From contig JAGUYK010000037.1 in the NCBI GenBank assembly GCA_020061355.1, forward strand, positions 1 through 64,000: 64,000 nt of DNA. The letters run 5' to 3'. The notes under the pieces are model-generated. The model made no database searches. It saw nothing but the letters and a program-made list of their open reading frames with translations, and was not told where the DNA came from. The position numbers were made by a program, and so were the translations under genes. The stretch comes from Ignavibacteriales bacterium (GTDB lineage Bacteria; Bacteroidota; Ignavibacteria; Ignavibacteriales; Melioribacteraceae). Shown here piece by piece: positions 47,801 to 56,815 of the stretch (the stretch's first letter is position 1; the number at the start of each line of letters is the position of its first letter).

Positions 47801-48427
47801 AAAGTGAAGATTAATGGACAGTCCGTTTATGTTAGAACGGGCGAATATGATAATGGGCAGTTGGGAGAGATATTTATAGATATGCACAAAGAAGGTGCTG
47901 CATTCAGAAGTTTATTAAACTGTTTTGCAATTTCAATTTCTCTCGGACTGCAGCATGGAGTTCCCCTTGAAGAATTTGTTGATGCTTTTGTGTTTACCCG
48001 ATTCGAACCGAGCGGTGTTGTCTCAGGTCATAAACGGATTAAGATGGCAACTTCGGTAATTGATTATATTTTTAGAGAATTAGCCGTTACTTATCTCAAC
48101 AGAAACGATCTATCTCATGTTGAAGATGATGAACTGCCAATGAAAGGTGATTATCGTTCGGTTGCAGAACCCGATTTTGAATCGGAAGAAATTGTTAGTG
48201 AGAAAACTATTGAATTGGATCAACACAGATTAAACGATGATAATTCCAATGGAGAGGAAGCAGTCAAAGCAAAAATAAAAATGATTACTCTTAATGACCC
48301 CGTCGCTAAAGCTCGTGAAAGGGGATACACTGGTGATATCTGTCCAGAGTGCCAGAGTATGACAATGGTTCGTAACGGAACTTGTCTTAAATGTACTACA
48401 TGTGGAGCAACTACTGGATGCAGTTAA
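44864..48427 (+). CDS. nrdJ: vitamin B12-dependent ribonucleotide reductase
   Basis: 1187 residues, class II enzyme. Makes deoxyribonucleotides using adenosylcobalamin. Landmarks: [42 protein letters not shown] (radical/substrate site) and a C-terminal cysteine-rich zinc ribbon ([22 protein letters not shown]). Its use without oxygen suits anaerobic growth. It has GGAG 7 bases before ATG. No cobalamin riboswitch is visible upstream, as expected for a B12-dependent enzyme. A terminator follows. Confidence 0.97.
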   Translation: MKINRLFTVSGKDPLESLEFVKRTSEIKNPDGSVVFRMEDVTIPKEWSQVATDVLAQKYFRKAGVPRLLRKIKEDNVPKWLQPSAADTKTLDELPEKDRYGSETDARQVFHRLAGTWTYWGWKAGYFDTEDDAKAFYDEHMYMLASQVSAPNSPQWFNTGLNWAYGINGPSQGHYYVDYQTGKLTFSEDAYTHPQPHACFIQSIGDDLVNEGGIMDLWVREARLFKYGSGTGTNFSNIRGINEPLSGGGKSSGLMSFLKIGDRSAGAIKSGGTTRRAAKMVTLDIDHPDIDEYINWKVVEEQKVAALVSGSKLCNLYLNNIMKACYAEHPENDRFNKRTNMHLRKAILEARKFSVPENYIERVIKLAKLGFKAIEFPVYDTDWNSEAYATVSGQNSNNSVRVTNDFMQAVLNDSDWNLYWRVEKAKALKENRKPKACKTLPAKKLWDDISFAAWSCADPGLQFDTTINEWHTCKASGPIRASNPCSEYMFLDDTACNLASLNLVRFYNDDTQGFNIEAYRHATRLWTIVLEISVLMAQYPSKEIAQKSYEYRTLGLGYANLGSLLMRQGISYDSKEAYAICGALTSIMHMRAYVTSAEMAKELKPFPKYEENKEHMISVIRNHRRAAYNVPKEEYEGLTIYPMGINPEFCPSDLLEAAREDADIALEFGENYGFRNAQVTVIAPTGTIGLVMDCDTTGIEPDFSLVKFKKLAGGGYFKIINQSIPPALKKLGYNDDQIKEIVKYAKGAGTLVGCPYINYESLKSKGFTDDVLNKIEAILPSVFELSFAFNKYTIGDRFLKSNLNFTDEQINDFSFDLLSELGFTKEEIASANDYVCGTMTIEGAPFLKHEHYPVFDCANKCGKKGTRFIKSDAHIFMMAAAQPFISGAISKTINLPNNASIEDIKYAYYQSWKLGCKANALYRDGSKLSQPLNSMTEEEIEDLLERKEENDIVKIAERIIHRYIAKRRRLPDRRTGYTQKVKINGQSVYVRTGEYDNGQLGEIFIDMHKEGAAFRSLLNCFAISISLGLQHGVPLEEFVDAFVFTRFEPSGVVSGHKRIKMATSVIDYIFRELAVTYLNRNDLSHVEDDELPMKGDYRSVAEPDFESEEIVSEKTIELDQHRLNDDNSNGEEAVKAKIKMITLNDPVAKARERGYTGDICPECQSMTMVRNGTCLKCTTCGATTGCS

Positions 48428-48462
48428 TTTAATCCTGATTTTTCTTTTGAATAATTTGAATG

Positions 48463-48492
48463 AAAAGGGACTAATGCGAGTCCCTTTTTCAT
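48463..48492 (+). terminator. intrinsic terminator after nrdJ
   Basis: Stem AAAAGGGACT (48463-48472) / AGTCCCTTTT (48479-48488), 6-base loop, followed by T C A TT. Good hairpin with T-rich 3' side. Confidence 0.8.
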
Positions 48493-48562
48493 TATATTTA
48501 CATCATGATTTCATTGACTTTTAGACTCAAAAGGGATAGCTTTTCACCCTTAATTTTAAGCC

Positions 48563-49246
48563 ATGATTGCTGAAAATCTAAAGCGAGTTGAAGAAAAAAT
48601 CGAGCAAATTTGCCTTGAAATAGGCAGAAATCGTTCTGAAATAAAGTTGATTGCAGTAAGCAAGACTCAATCAAAAGAAGTTATTGAAGAAGTTCTGAGT
48701 GCCGGAATTAAAGACCTTGGAGAGAATAAGGCTCAGGAGCTGCGTGATAAAGCAGAATTGATCTCTGGTGATTTTAACTGGCATTATATCGGTCATTTGC
48801 AATCGAACAAAATTAAGTATGTAATTAAGTCCGCAGAATTTATTCATTCTGTGGATTCAATTAAACTTGCTGACGAGATAAATAAAAAAGCCGAATCTAT
48901 TAATAAGGTTCAAAAAGTACTCTTAGAAATTAATACTTCTAAAGAAGCTTCAAAGTTTGGTTTGAGTGGTGAAAAAGAAATTTTTGATACAGCAGCATTC
49001 TGTAATCTTGCTAAGAATTTAGATATTGTTGGTTTAATGACAATGGCGCCTTATACTAATGATATGGAGATAATCCGAAAGTGTTTTGTTACTTTAAGAT
49101 CGGTTAAAGAGAAATTAAACAGCTCAGGTTTCCGGGTTAAAGAACTTTCCATGGGAATGACAAACGATTATGAAATTGCAATTGAAGAAGGTGCTACGAT
49201 GTTAAGAATTGGAACAGCAATCTTTGGCGAACGAAATTTAATTTAG
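48563..49246 (+). CDS. yggS: YggS family pyridoxal phosphate-binding protein
   Basis: 227 residues. Pyridoxal 5'-phosphate homeostasis protein. The PLP lysine is K34 in AVSKTQSKEV; the C-terminus GMTNDYEIAIEEGATMLRIGTAIFGER carries the phosphate-binding region. It heads a compact operon with divIVA, pnp and a membrane protein, which is a common yggS/divIVA neighbourhood. Confidence 0.95.
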   Translation: MIAENLKRVEEKIEQICLEIGRNRSEIKLIAVSKTQSKEVIEEVLSAGIKDLGENKAQELRDKAELISGDFNWHYIGHLQSNKIKYVIKSAEFIHSVDSIKLADEINKKAESINKVQKVLLEINTSKEASKFGLSGEKEIFDTAAFCNLAKNLDIVGLMTMAPYTNDMEIIRKCFVTLRSVKEKLNSSGFRVKELSMGMTNDYEIAIEEGATMLRIGTAIFGERNLI

Positions 49247-49258
49247 AGTGAGAATAAA

Positions 49259-49810
49259 ATGAAATTCACTCCGTTTGGAATAAAGAATCAGGAATTTAAC
49301 AAATCGGTACGGGGATATGACAAGGATGAAGTCCGCGCCTTCCTCGAGAAATTATCCGATGAATTCGAACATCTTCAGCAAGATAATGATAAACTGAAAA
49401 TAGAAATCGAGAGGAATGAAGATCAGATTAAAGAATTCAGACGTATTGAAAAAAATCTTCAGAATGCAATGCTTAGTGCTACCGAGTCAACTTCAAAGGC
49501 AGTTGATTCAGCTAAAAAGCAGACTGCGCTTATGATCAAAGAAGCAGAGCTTAAAGCTGCCCAATTAATCGAAAAGGCAAAAGAGAGTGCGAATTCAATA
49601 CGCGACTCAGTTCTAAAATTGCGCGAAGAAAAAAAACTGCTTGTCTCGCGTATCAAGGCAATGATTGATACTCAAGCAAGTCTTTTGGAATTTGATGTTG
49701 AGAACATAGAAACAAAAAAAGTTAAGAAAAAAGAAATTTCAAAAGAACCCGTTAAACGAGATGATCAATCAGAAATTAACGTTGATGATATACTGGAGAA
49801 ATTATTATGA
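49259..49810 (+). CDS. DivIVA-domain protein
   Basis: 183 residues. The N-terminal DivIVA lipid-binding domain (TPFGIKNQEFNKSVRGYDKDEVRAFLEKLSDEFE) is followed by a long coiled coil, then a lysine-rich tail. DivIVA-like proteins mark curved membrane; in this lineage the role is not settled. It starts 12 bases after yggS and overlaps pnp by 4 bases (ATGA). Confidence 0.9.
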   Translation: MKFTPFGIKNQEFNKSVRGYDKDEVRAFLEKLSDEFEHLQQDNDKLKIEIERNEDQIKEFRRIEKNLQNAMLSATESTSKAVDSAKKQTALMIKEAELKAAQLIEKAKESANSIRDSVLKLREEKKLLVSRIKAMIDTQASLLEFDVENIETKKVKKKEISKEPVKRDDQSEINVDDILEKLL

Positions 49811-50628
49811 GTCAGCTTTTACAGATGATAAATGAAACTCTCGAAGTAATTCGAATGAAAACGAAAAAAGAATATCCTGTTGGCATTATACTTGGCACAG
49901 GTTTGGGTGGTTTGGTAAGAGAAATTGATGTTGAATGCCAGATTGATTACTCGGAACTACCGCATTTCCCTTTATCCACTGTTGAATCTCACCAGGGTAA
50001 ATTGATCTTCGGGAAAATTAACGGCAAGGATGTTGTCGCTATGCAAGGAAGGTTTCATTACTACGAAGGATATACGATGAAGCAAATTACATATCCTGTT
50101 CGTGTTATGAAATTCCTGGGTGTGAAGACTTTGCTTGTCTCAAATGCATGTGGGGGGATGAATCCGCTTTTTCGGCTCGGTGATATTATGCTGATAGTTG
50201 ACCACATAAATCTTTTGGGTGATAATCCGCTGATCGGTAAAAATGAAGATGATTTCGGTCCCCGTTTTCCCGATATGAGTGAACCTTATAATAATGAGTT
50301 GATTAACCTTGCAGAACAAATTGCATTGAAAAATGAAATTAGAGTTCAGAAAGGTGTTTATGTAGCGGTTTCCGGTCCAAACCTTGAAACTAGAGCGGAA
50401 TATCGTTTCCTGAGAGCAATTGGTGCAGACGTTGTTGGAATGTCAACCGTTCCTGAAAATATTGTTGCAAACCATTCCGGGATGAATGTGTTAGGAATAA
50501 GCATTATCACCGATGAATGTTTTCCGGATTCATTAAGACCTGTTGATGTTAAAGAAATTATAGCTACGGCAATGAAGGCTGAACCAAAGATGACTTTGTT
50601 AATGAAAGAGGTAATAAAAGAACTATGA
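49807..50628 (+). CDS. purine nucleoside phosphorylase, type I
   Basis: 273 residues. Trimeric-type PNP (also called PNP I). GTGLGG loop near residues 30-35, RFHYYEGY (H84, Y85 and Y89) and GMSTVPENIVANH with C-terminal phosphate and purine site residues are present. Splits purine nucleosides to base and ribose 1-phosphate. Overlaps divIVA upstream and the membrane gene downstream. Confidence 0.95.
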   Translation: MSQLLQMINETLEVIRMKTKKEYPVGIILGTGLGGLVREIDVECQIDYSELPHFPLSTVESHQGKLIFGKINGKDVVAMQGRFHYYEGYTMKQITYPVRVMKFLGVKTLLVSNACGGMNPLFRLGDIMLIVDHINLLGDNPLIGKNEDDFGPRFPDMSEPYNNELINLAEQIALKNEIRVQKGVYVAVSGPNLETRAEYRFLRAIGADVVGMSTVPENIVANHSGMNVLGISIITDECFPDSLRPVDVKEIIATAMKAEPKMTLLMKEVIKEL

Positions 50629-51242
50629 TACAAAAAAAATCGATCTATTATGCCACAGCCGGGTTACTTACAATAATTATATTCGCTTCGAATTTTTTAA
50701 GTACGGATCTCTTCAAAGCCGGATACCAGAATTTCTCAGTTTGGTTTGTTCTATCAATATTTTCTTTTGCATGCGGCTGGCTGATAAATAAAACTCTTGG
50801 ATATAATCACGGCGGTAAAGTTGTATTTTCGGTAATTGTAGCTTCGGCATTTATTAGTGTTTTGCTGGTATCCATATTTAGTGAATACTTTGGATTAAGT
50901 GAACTGATTGTAGAAAATATGATCCTTTACATACTTCGGAATATTACTCTTGGCTCAATGGCGTTTTTCGGTATGGTTGTATGTGAATTCCTCCTTCTGC
51001 AAAGGGAAGGTGACAGCAGTAAAAACAAAATGGAAGAGATCAGAAGATTAATGGCTAATACACATCATGAAGCAAAATTGATTATTGAAGATTCAAGACT
51101 TAAATCCGAACAGATGCTTTATGAAACTCAGCAGACTATCGATGATATGATCGAAAGAAAAAATCTGATTGAAATAAGATTGAAAGAATTTATCTCTGCT
51201 GAAAAAGAATTAATAAAAAAATATGAATCAGATGAAGAGTGA
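50625..51242 (+). CDS. membrane protein with cytoplasmic coiled coil, unknown
   Basis: 205 residues with four predicted transmembrane segments in the first ~125 residues, then a charged helical coiled coil (SDSSKNKMEEI-like to the C-terminus, Glu/Lys/Arg-rich). It overlaps pnp by 4 bases. It may be a partner of the DivIVA-like protein, but that is inferred from operon position only. Confidence 0.55.
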   Translation: MIQKKSIYYATAGLLTIIIFASNFLSTDLFKAGYQNFSVWFVLSIFSFACGWLINKTLGYNHGGKVVFSVIVASAFISVLLVSIFSEYFGLSELIVENMILYILRNITLGSMAFFGMVVCEFLLLQREGDSSKNKMEEIRRLMANTHHEAKLIIEDSRLKSEQMLYETQQTIDDMIERKNLIEIRLKEFISAEKELIKKYESDEE

Positions 51243-51259
51243 ACTAATTCTATTTAATT

Positions 51260-51275
51260 CATGATCAAGATCATG
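51260..51275. promoter_or_regulatory. palindrome upstream of ileS
   Basis: A perfect 7-base inverted repeat, CATGATC AA GATCATG, lies in the 79-base gap between the membrane-protein gene and ileS. It could be an operator or a stem in the ileS leader; no T-box-like elements are recognisable. Confidence 0.35.
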
Positions 51276-51321
51276 ATCTGTAAACTGTAATCAAATCATT
51301 ACACATATATAGAGACCAAAG

Positions 51322-54300
51322 ATGTTTAGGCAGTTAGGTGAAAAAATTAATTACCCCGAAATTGAAGAAAAGATTCTAAAATTCTGGCAGGAACACAAAA
51401 TATTTGAAAAAAGTATTTCGTCAAAAGATGAAAATAGACCTTTCACATTTTATGAAGGACCGCCTACAGTTAACGGAAGACCCGGTATTCATCATGTAAT
51501 GGCAAGGACGTTAAAAGATCTTGTCTGCCGTTTTAAAACAATGCAAGGTTACCGGGTTAACAGAAAAGCAGGATGGGATACTCATGGCCTCCCAATTGAA
51601 ATTGCTCTTGAGAAAGATCTTGGATTCACACAAAAATCCGATATTGAAAAATTTGGTGTTGCCGAGTTTAACAAGAAAGCAAAGGACCTTGTTTATCATC
51701 ATATTGAGATGAAAGAGGGATGGCGAACCTTAACAGAACGCATGGGTTACTGGATTAATCTGGACGATCCTTACATTACTTGTACAAATGAATATATTGA
51801 ATCAGTCTGGTGGGCACTTTCTGAATATTATATAAAAGGATTGATCTACAAAGGTTTTAAAATTGTTCCTCAATGTCCTCACTGCGAAACACCTCTTTCA
51901 TCCCATGAACTTGCTCTAGGATATCACGATGTTCAGGATCCAAGTGTTTATATTAAGTTCAAACTCAAAGATGAAGACGCAGCAATTTTAGTTTGGACAA
52001 CAACACCGTGGACATTAATCTCAAACGTTGCTCTTGCCGTAGGTCCCGATATCGATTATGTAAAAATTCAACATGAAAAACATGGAATTCTCTATTTAGC
52101 CAAAGCAAGATTATCTGTAATTAAAGAAGAATACACACTCTTGGAAGAACTCAAAGGTTCTAATCTGCTTAATAAAAATTACGAACCATTGTTTTCTTAT
52201 ATCACTGTTGATAAAAAAGCGTGGTACATAATACCGGGAGACTTTGTCAGTACAGAAGAAGGAACAGGGGTAGTGCATATCGCTCCAGCATTTGGAGCTG
52301 ATGATTATGAAGTATCCAAAAAATTTGACCTTCCTTTTATCCAACCGGTAACGAAGAGCGGACGTTTTACCGATCAGGTTACTGATTTTGCCGGACGACT
52401 TGTAAAAACTATTCAATTCGAGGCAAAAGAAGAAAAGGGAGCCGATCCGGATATAATCAGGAATTTGAAAGAGAGAGGATTGCTATACAAAGCAACCAAC
52501 GATTATCTTCACTCATATCCTCATTGCTGGCGCTGCGATAATCCGTTGATCTATTATGCGCGCGATAGTTGGTACATCAGAACTACAGATGTTGCCAAAA
52601 GAATGATTGAATTAAATAACACAATTAACTGGTGCCCGCCGGAAGTGGGTTCCGGACGATTTGGAAATTGGTTGGAAGAAAATAAAGATTGGTCGTTATC
52701 ACGCGACAGATACTGGGGAACACCGCTTCCTATCTGGTTGAATGATGACGGCGAAATGATTTGTGTCGGTTCAATTATAGAATTAAAAGAAGGATTTGTT
52801 GAACGAGACGGAAAGAGAATTTCAGTAAAAGATTTAGCCAAGGAAGAAATTGACCTTCACAAACCATTTGTGGATGAAGTTAAGTTTGAGCGCAATGGAA
52901 AAGTTTACAAACGTACACCGGAATTGATTGATGTATGGTTCGATAGCGGCGCAATGCCTTTTGCACAATATCACTACCCGTTTGAAAACCGGGAACTCTT
53001 CAAGAAAAATTACCCGTGCGATTTTATATGCGAAGGTATTGACCAGACACGCGGATGGTTCTACACTCTCCATGCAATCGGGACAATGCTCTTCGATAGC
53101 GTTACTTATAAAAATCTTATTGTGAATGAACTGATCCTCGATAAAGATGGTCAGAAAATGTCAAAGAGCAAAGGTAATACGGTGGATCCGTTTATACTTT
53201 TTGATAAATACGGTGCCGATACAACAAGATGGTATCTGGTTACAACTAGTCCACCGTGGAAACCAACATTATTTGACGAAGATGGTATCCTTGAAGTACA
53301 GAGGAAGTTCTTCGGAACATTATTGAATACGTACTCATTTTTTACACTTTACGCTAATATTGATAAATTCAATCACAGTGAACCACCCGTGCCATATGCA
53401 GAACGTCCGGAAATTGATCGATGGATAATTTCAAAATTAAGTTCTCTTGTAAAAGAATATGAAGAGTTGATGAATCAATATGATGTTACTAAAGCGGCGC
53501 GGCAAATATCAAATTTCACTATCGATCAGCTTTCTAACTGGTACGTCCGAAGAAGCCGAAGAAGATTCTGGAAATCGGAAATAAATAAAAATAAGTTATC
53601 TGCATACCAGACCTTGTATGAATGTTTGGTAACTGTATCTAAATTATCTTCGCCATTCATTCCGTTTGTGGCTGAAGAATTGTACCAAAGCTTAAATGGT
53701 ATAACAAAGCTGGAAAAATTTGAATCTGTTCATCTTGCAGACTTTCCAAAGCCCACATATTTTGAATTGGAACTTGAAGATAAAATGGATGTGGCGCAGA
53801 GAGTTGTTTACTTAACACGATCTATGCGTGCCAAACATAATTTGAAAGTCCGGCAACCATTGAAAAAACTAATGGTAGTTGTTGATAAGAATAAGCGTAG
53901 TTCATTAGAAAAGATGAAAGATGTTATACTCGAAGAAGTTAACGTTAAGGAACTAATTGCACTTGAAGATGATTCGGGTATTGTTCATAAATCTGCTAAA
54001 CCTAATTTTAAAGTTGTAGGACCGAAGTATGGTAAACTTGTTAAAGATCTAACAAATGCAATTAAGGATTTAGACAAGAATGCAATAATTGCTCTTGAAA
54101 AAAATGGAGAGTATGAATTGCAAATAGAAGGACGGCTTTTGAGAATATCCCGTGAAGATGTCGAAATTATCAGTCACGAAATTGAGGGATGGCTTGTGGA
54201 AAATGGAGAAGGTGTTACGGTTGCTATCGATACTGAATTGACCGAAGAATTGATTGCTGAAGGATATGCCCGGGAATTTGTAAATCGTGTTCAGAATATG

Positions 54301-54516
54301 AGGAAAGATTATGGGCTCGACGTTATCGATCGAATAAATCTTTATGTAAAAGGGGATGGGAAATTACTTGGGTATATTAATAACTTTTCTGATTATATTG
54401 CGAACGAAGTTCTTGCTGAAAGTATAAATCAGCTTACGGATTTTGATGGTTATAGACAGGATTGGAAAATTGGTGATTACGATTGTATTATTACAATAGT
54501 TAAAGCAAAAATTTAA
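51322..54516 (+). CDS. ileS: isoleucyl-tRNA synthetase, type 2
   Basis: 1064 residues. HIGH-equivalent GIHH at 55-58 (PPTVNGRPGIHHVMAR) and KMSKS at 612-616; DTHGLPIE and CPHCETPL motifs are present. The PPTVNGRPGIHH form and size are typical of the eukaryotic-like type 2 enzyme, which in other bacteria is insensitive to mupirocin; that property is inferred by family. No editing-site fault is evident. Confidence 0.96.
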   Translation: MFRQLGEKINYPEIEEKILKFWQEHKIFEKSISSKDENRPFTFYEGPPTVNGRPGIHHVMARTLKDLVCRFKTMQGYRVNRKAGWDTHGLPIEIALEKDLGFTQKSDIEKFGVAEFNKKAKDLVYHHIEMKEGWRTLTERMGYWINLDDPYITCTNEYIESVWWALSEYYIKGLIYKGFKIVPQCPHCETPLSSHELALGYHDVQDPSVYIKFKLKDEDAAILVWTTTPWTLISNVALAVGPDIDYVKIQHEKHGILYLAKARLSVIKEEYTLLEELKGSNLLNKNYEPLFSYITVDKKAWYIIPGDFVSTEEGTGVVHIAPAFGADDYEVSKKFDLPFIQPVTKSGRFTDQVTDFAGRLVKTIQFEAKEEKGADPDIIRNLKERGLLYKATNDYLHSYPHCWRCDNPLIYYARDSWYIRTTDVAKRMIELNNTINWCPPEVGSGRFGNWLEENKDWSLSRDRYWGTPLPIWLNDDGEMICVGSIIELKEGFVERDGKRISVKDLAKEEIDLHKPFVDEVKFERNGKVYKRTPELIDVWFDSGAMPFAQYHYPFENRELFKKNYPCDFICEGIDQTRGWFYTLHAIGTMLFDSVTYKNLIVNELILDKDGQKMSKSKGNTVDPFILFDKYGADTTRWYLVTTSPPWKPTLFDEDGILEVQRKFFGTLLNTYSFFTLYANIDKFNHSEPPVPYAERPEIDRWIISKLSSLVKEYEELMNQYDVTKAARQISNFTIDQLSNWYVRRSRRRFWKSEINKNKLSAYQTLYECLVTVSKLSSPFIPFVAEELYQSLNGITKLEKFESVHLADFPKPTYFELELEDKMDVAQRVVYLTRSMRAKHNLKVRQPLKKLMVVVDKNKRSSLEKMKDVILEEVNVKELIALEDDSGIVHKSAKPNFKVVGPKYGKLVKDLTNAIKDLDKNAIIALEKNGEYELQIEGRLLRISREDVEIISHEIEGWLVENGEGVTVAIDTELTEELIAEGYAREFVNRVQNMRKDYGLDVIDRINLYVKGDGKLLGYINNFSDYIANEVLAESINQLTDFDGYRQDWKIGDYDCIITIVKAKI

Positions 54517-54530
54517 TTATCGGAGGCACT

Positions 54531-55142
54531 ATGGCAAAAAAAATCGATAAAAAGAAAACGGCTAAGACCGCGACGAAAAAGAAATCGGTCAAAAAATCGG
54601 TAAGTAAACCTAAAAAAGTTGTTAAAACCAAAAAGGTATCTAAACCAAAAGCTGCAGTTAAAAAACCGGTAAAGGCTAAAACCGGTAAATCCAAACATGT
54701 TGAAGTGATTTCTCCGACTAAAAAGATCCGTAAGATTCAGGGATATTCCAAAAGGGATCTAGAAGATTTCCGTAAAGTTATTATTGATAAGAGAAATGAA
54801 ATTATTGAACAGCTCCAGGCATTAAAAGATCAAATGATGGATCCGACAACCGGGCAATATGTAAATGAAAATTCTCCTTATTCTTTACATATGGCCGAGC
54901 AGGGCACTGATGCAATGGAAAGAGAAAAACTTTACTTGTGGGCTCAGCGGGAAAATAAATTCTTAGGTTATCTGGATGATGCTCTTCAGAGAATTGAGAA
55001 CAGTACTTATGGAATTTGTATTGAATGTATTGATGAACCTCAGCATTTATGTCCGACATGCCCGTTAGTTCCAAAGGATCGTTTAATGGCTGTTCCCCAT
55101 ACACAGCATTGTCTTCAAGTAAAACAGAAATTGAAAACATAA
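54531..55142 (+). CDS. DksA/TraR-like zinc-finger protein with lysine-rich N-terminal tail
   Basis: 203 residues. Residues 1-70 are very rich in Lys with Ala/Thr/Val/Pro (KKK, KPK and KTKK blocks), as in histone-H1-like tails. Residues about 71-160 form a coiled-coil DksA/TraR-like region. The zinc finger has the first CxxC (C163, C166), an extra 10-residue insert carrying CPTC (C174, C177), then C194 with Val at the normal fourth position (197). Regulation of transcription at RNA polymerase is inferred from the family; the tail may bind nucleic acid. It lies between ileS and lspA. Confidence 0.85.
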   Translation: MAKKIDKKKTAKTATKKKSVKKSVSKPKKVVKTKKVSKPKAAVKKPVKAKTGKSKHVEVISPTKKIRKIQGYSKRDLEDFRKVIIDKRNEIIEQLQALKDQMMDPTTGQYVNENSPYSLHMAEQGTDAMEREKLYLWAQRENKFLGYLDDALQRIENSTYGICIECIDEPQHLCPTCPLVPKDRLMAVPHTQHCLQVKQKLKT

Positions 55143-55166
55143 TTTTCCGGTTTTAAAGAGCGACTA

Positions 55167-55850
55167 TTGAAAGTATTATATACAACACTATTTATTGTAA
55201 TAGCCGACCAGATCACGAAGTTTTTTGTCAAGGGAGGAACATTACCTGTTCTAAATCTTCGTGTTGAAGGAATGTATTACGGTCAAAGTATTGATGTGAT
55301 TGGTGAATTTTTTAGAATCACTTTTGTTGAAAATCCAGGACTCGCTTTTGGAATAGATGTAAATGATACATCTAAATTGCTTTTATCTCTCTTTTCTCTT
55401 TTAGCAAGCATCGGAATTTTCTATTACCTTTATAAATCACGCGATCAAAAATTAATTGTAAGATTATCCCTTGCATTTATTTTGGGTGGTGCTATTGGTA
55501 ATCTTATCGACAGAACTTTCTATGGGGTATTTTACGGTTACGCTCCAATATTTTACGGCAGAGTTGTAGATTTTTTTAATGTTGACTTTTTCGATTTTAC
55601 AATTTTTGGTAAGACTTTCGATAGATGGCCTATCTTCAATATTGCAGATGCAACAGTTACAATTGGCGTCATTCTTTTATTGATATTCCATAGAACGGTT
55701 CCCGAAGAGAAAAAAGAAATTGAAAAAGGTGCTTCACCTGATTCTGAAGTTGTCCCAATCGAAAAAGTTGAATCCGATCAACCTGAAAATCTTGAAATAA
55801 CAGCTACCGGCACAAATGATGTCGAAGATAATATCAGAAAAGAAAATTAG
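55167..55850 (+). CDS. lspA: signal peptidase II
   Basis: 227 residues, inner-membrane aspartic protease that processes prolipoproteins. FVENPGLAFGI and the aspartates of GGAIGNLIDR and FNIADATVT are present. The family is usually about 160-170 residues; here a stretch between these motifs (about 120-150) and an acidic C-terminal tail of about 45 residues are extra. It starts at TTG (55167). Its 3' end overlaps rluD by 35 bases. Confidence 0.93.
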   Translation: MKVLYTTLFIVIADQITKFFVKGGTLPVLNLRVEGMYYGQSIDVIGEFFRITFVENPGLAFGIDVNDTSKLLLSLFSLLASIGIFYYLYKSRDQKLIVRLSLAFILGGAIGNLIDRTFYGVFYGYAPIFYGRVVDFFNVDFFDFTIFGKTFDRWPIFNIADATVTIGVILLLIFHRTVPEEKKEIEKGASPDSEVVPIEKVESDQPENLEITATGTNDVEDNIRKEN

Positions 55851-56799
55851 GATAGTACTTCCTGAGGGAAAAAAGAAAGAACGAATTGATATTTACCTCG
55901 CAAATTCAGTTGAAAATGCAACCCGCTCTCGAATCCAAAAACTGATCAAAGCCAATTTAGTAACTGTAGATGAAAAAGTTGTTAAAGCAAATTATCTCCT
56001 TTCACCCGGTGAAATAATTGAATTGACTATTCCAATAACACCCCGGCCGGAAGATACTGAAGCTGAGGATATCCCTTTGGATATAATATATGAAGATCCT
56101 TACCTGTTGATTGTTAATAAGCCCCCCGGAATGGTAGCCCATCCCTCATTAGGTAATTATACCGGGACACTCGTGAACGCGCTTCTGCATCATACCAAAA
56201 AACTTAGCAGCTTAAATGAAGCGGGACGACCGGGAATAGTTCATAGAATTGATAAAGACACAAGCGGATTATTGTTAATTGCCAAGGATGAGTGGACTCA
56301 TGCGCAGCTTGCTCGTCAATTTGCAAATCATACTATTGACCGTGAGTATTGGGCTGTATGCTGGGGCATTTTTAAGAATTCAACCGGTGAAGTAATTGGA
56401 AATATTGCCCGCAGCAATAAAGACCGTAAAGTATTTACGGTAAGCAAGACTGATGGCAAACACGCTCACACTTTTTATGAAGTGATTGAAGAATTTGAAT
56501 TTGCTTCACTTGTAAAACTAAAATTGAAAACCGGAAGAACTCACCAGATCCGTGTGCATATGTCGCATATCAAGCATCCAATATTCGGCGATCCAACTTA
56601 CGGTGGTAGAAAAATTGTTTACGGATCTGAATTTTCTAAGATGAAAAGTCGCGTTGAAAATTTATTGCAGATTATTACCCGCCAGGCATTGCATGCAAAA
56701 ACACTTGGTTTTATCCATCCGAACACAAAACAAAAAGTGTCCTTCGATTCGGAGTTACCAGCTGATATGAAATTGTTGATTGAAAAGTTGAAGAATTAA
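55816..56799 (+). CDS. ribosomal large subunit pseudouridine synthase, RluD family
   Basis: 327 residues. N-terminal S4-like domain (ERIDIYLANSVENATRSRIQKLIKANLVTVDEK) and catalytic domain with GIVHRIDKDTSGLLLIAK (catalytic aspartate), KTGRTHQIRVHMSHI and LHAKTLGFIHP. This matches the RluD/RluC type that modifies 23S rRNA; the subgroup is not certain. It overlaps the lspA 3' end, so translation is coupled. It is convergent with hydF. Confidence 0.92.
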   Translation: MMSKIISEKKIRIVLPEGKKKERIDIYLANSVENATRSRIQKLIKANLVTVDEKVVKANYLLSPGEIIELTIPITPRPEDTEAEDIPLDIIYEDPYLLIVNKPPGMVAHPSLGNYTGTLVNALLHHTKKLSSLNEAGRPGIVHRIDKDTSGLLLIAKDEWTHAQLARQFANHTIDREYWAVCWGIFKNSTGEVIGNIARSNKDRKVFTVSKTDGKHAHTFYEVIEEFEFASLVKLKLKTGRTHQIRVHMSHIKHPIFGDPTYGGRKIVYGSEFSKMKSRVENLLQIITRQALHAKTLGFIHPNTKQKVSFDSELPADMKLLIEKLKN

Positions 56800-56815
56800 G
56801 AAAGAGAAAACTTGA

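Noticed and set aside
51243-51321. T-box riboswitch before ileS
   Set aside because: The gap is 79 bases, too short, and no T-box motif is visible.
54500-55140. Reverse-strand frames opposite the DksA-like gene
   Set aside because: They mirror the repetitive lysine codons of the real gene and have no ribosome-binding sites or recognisable domains.
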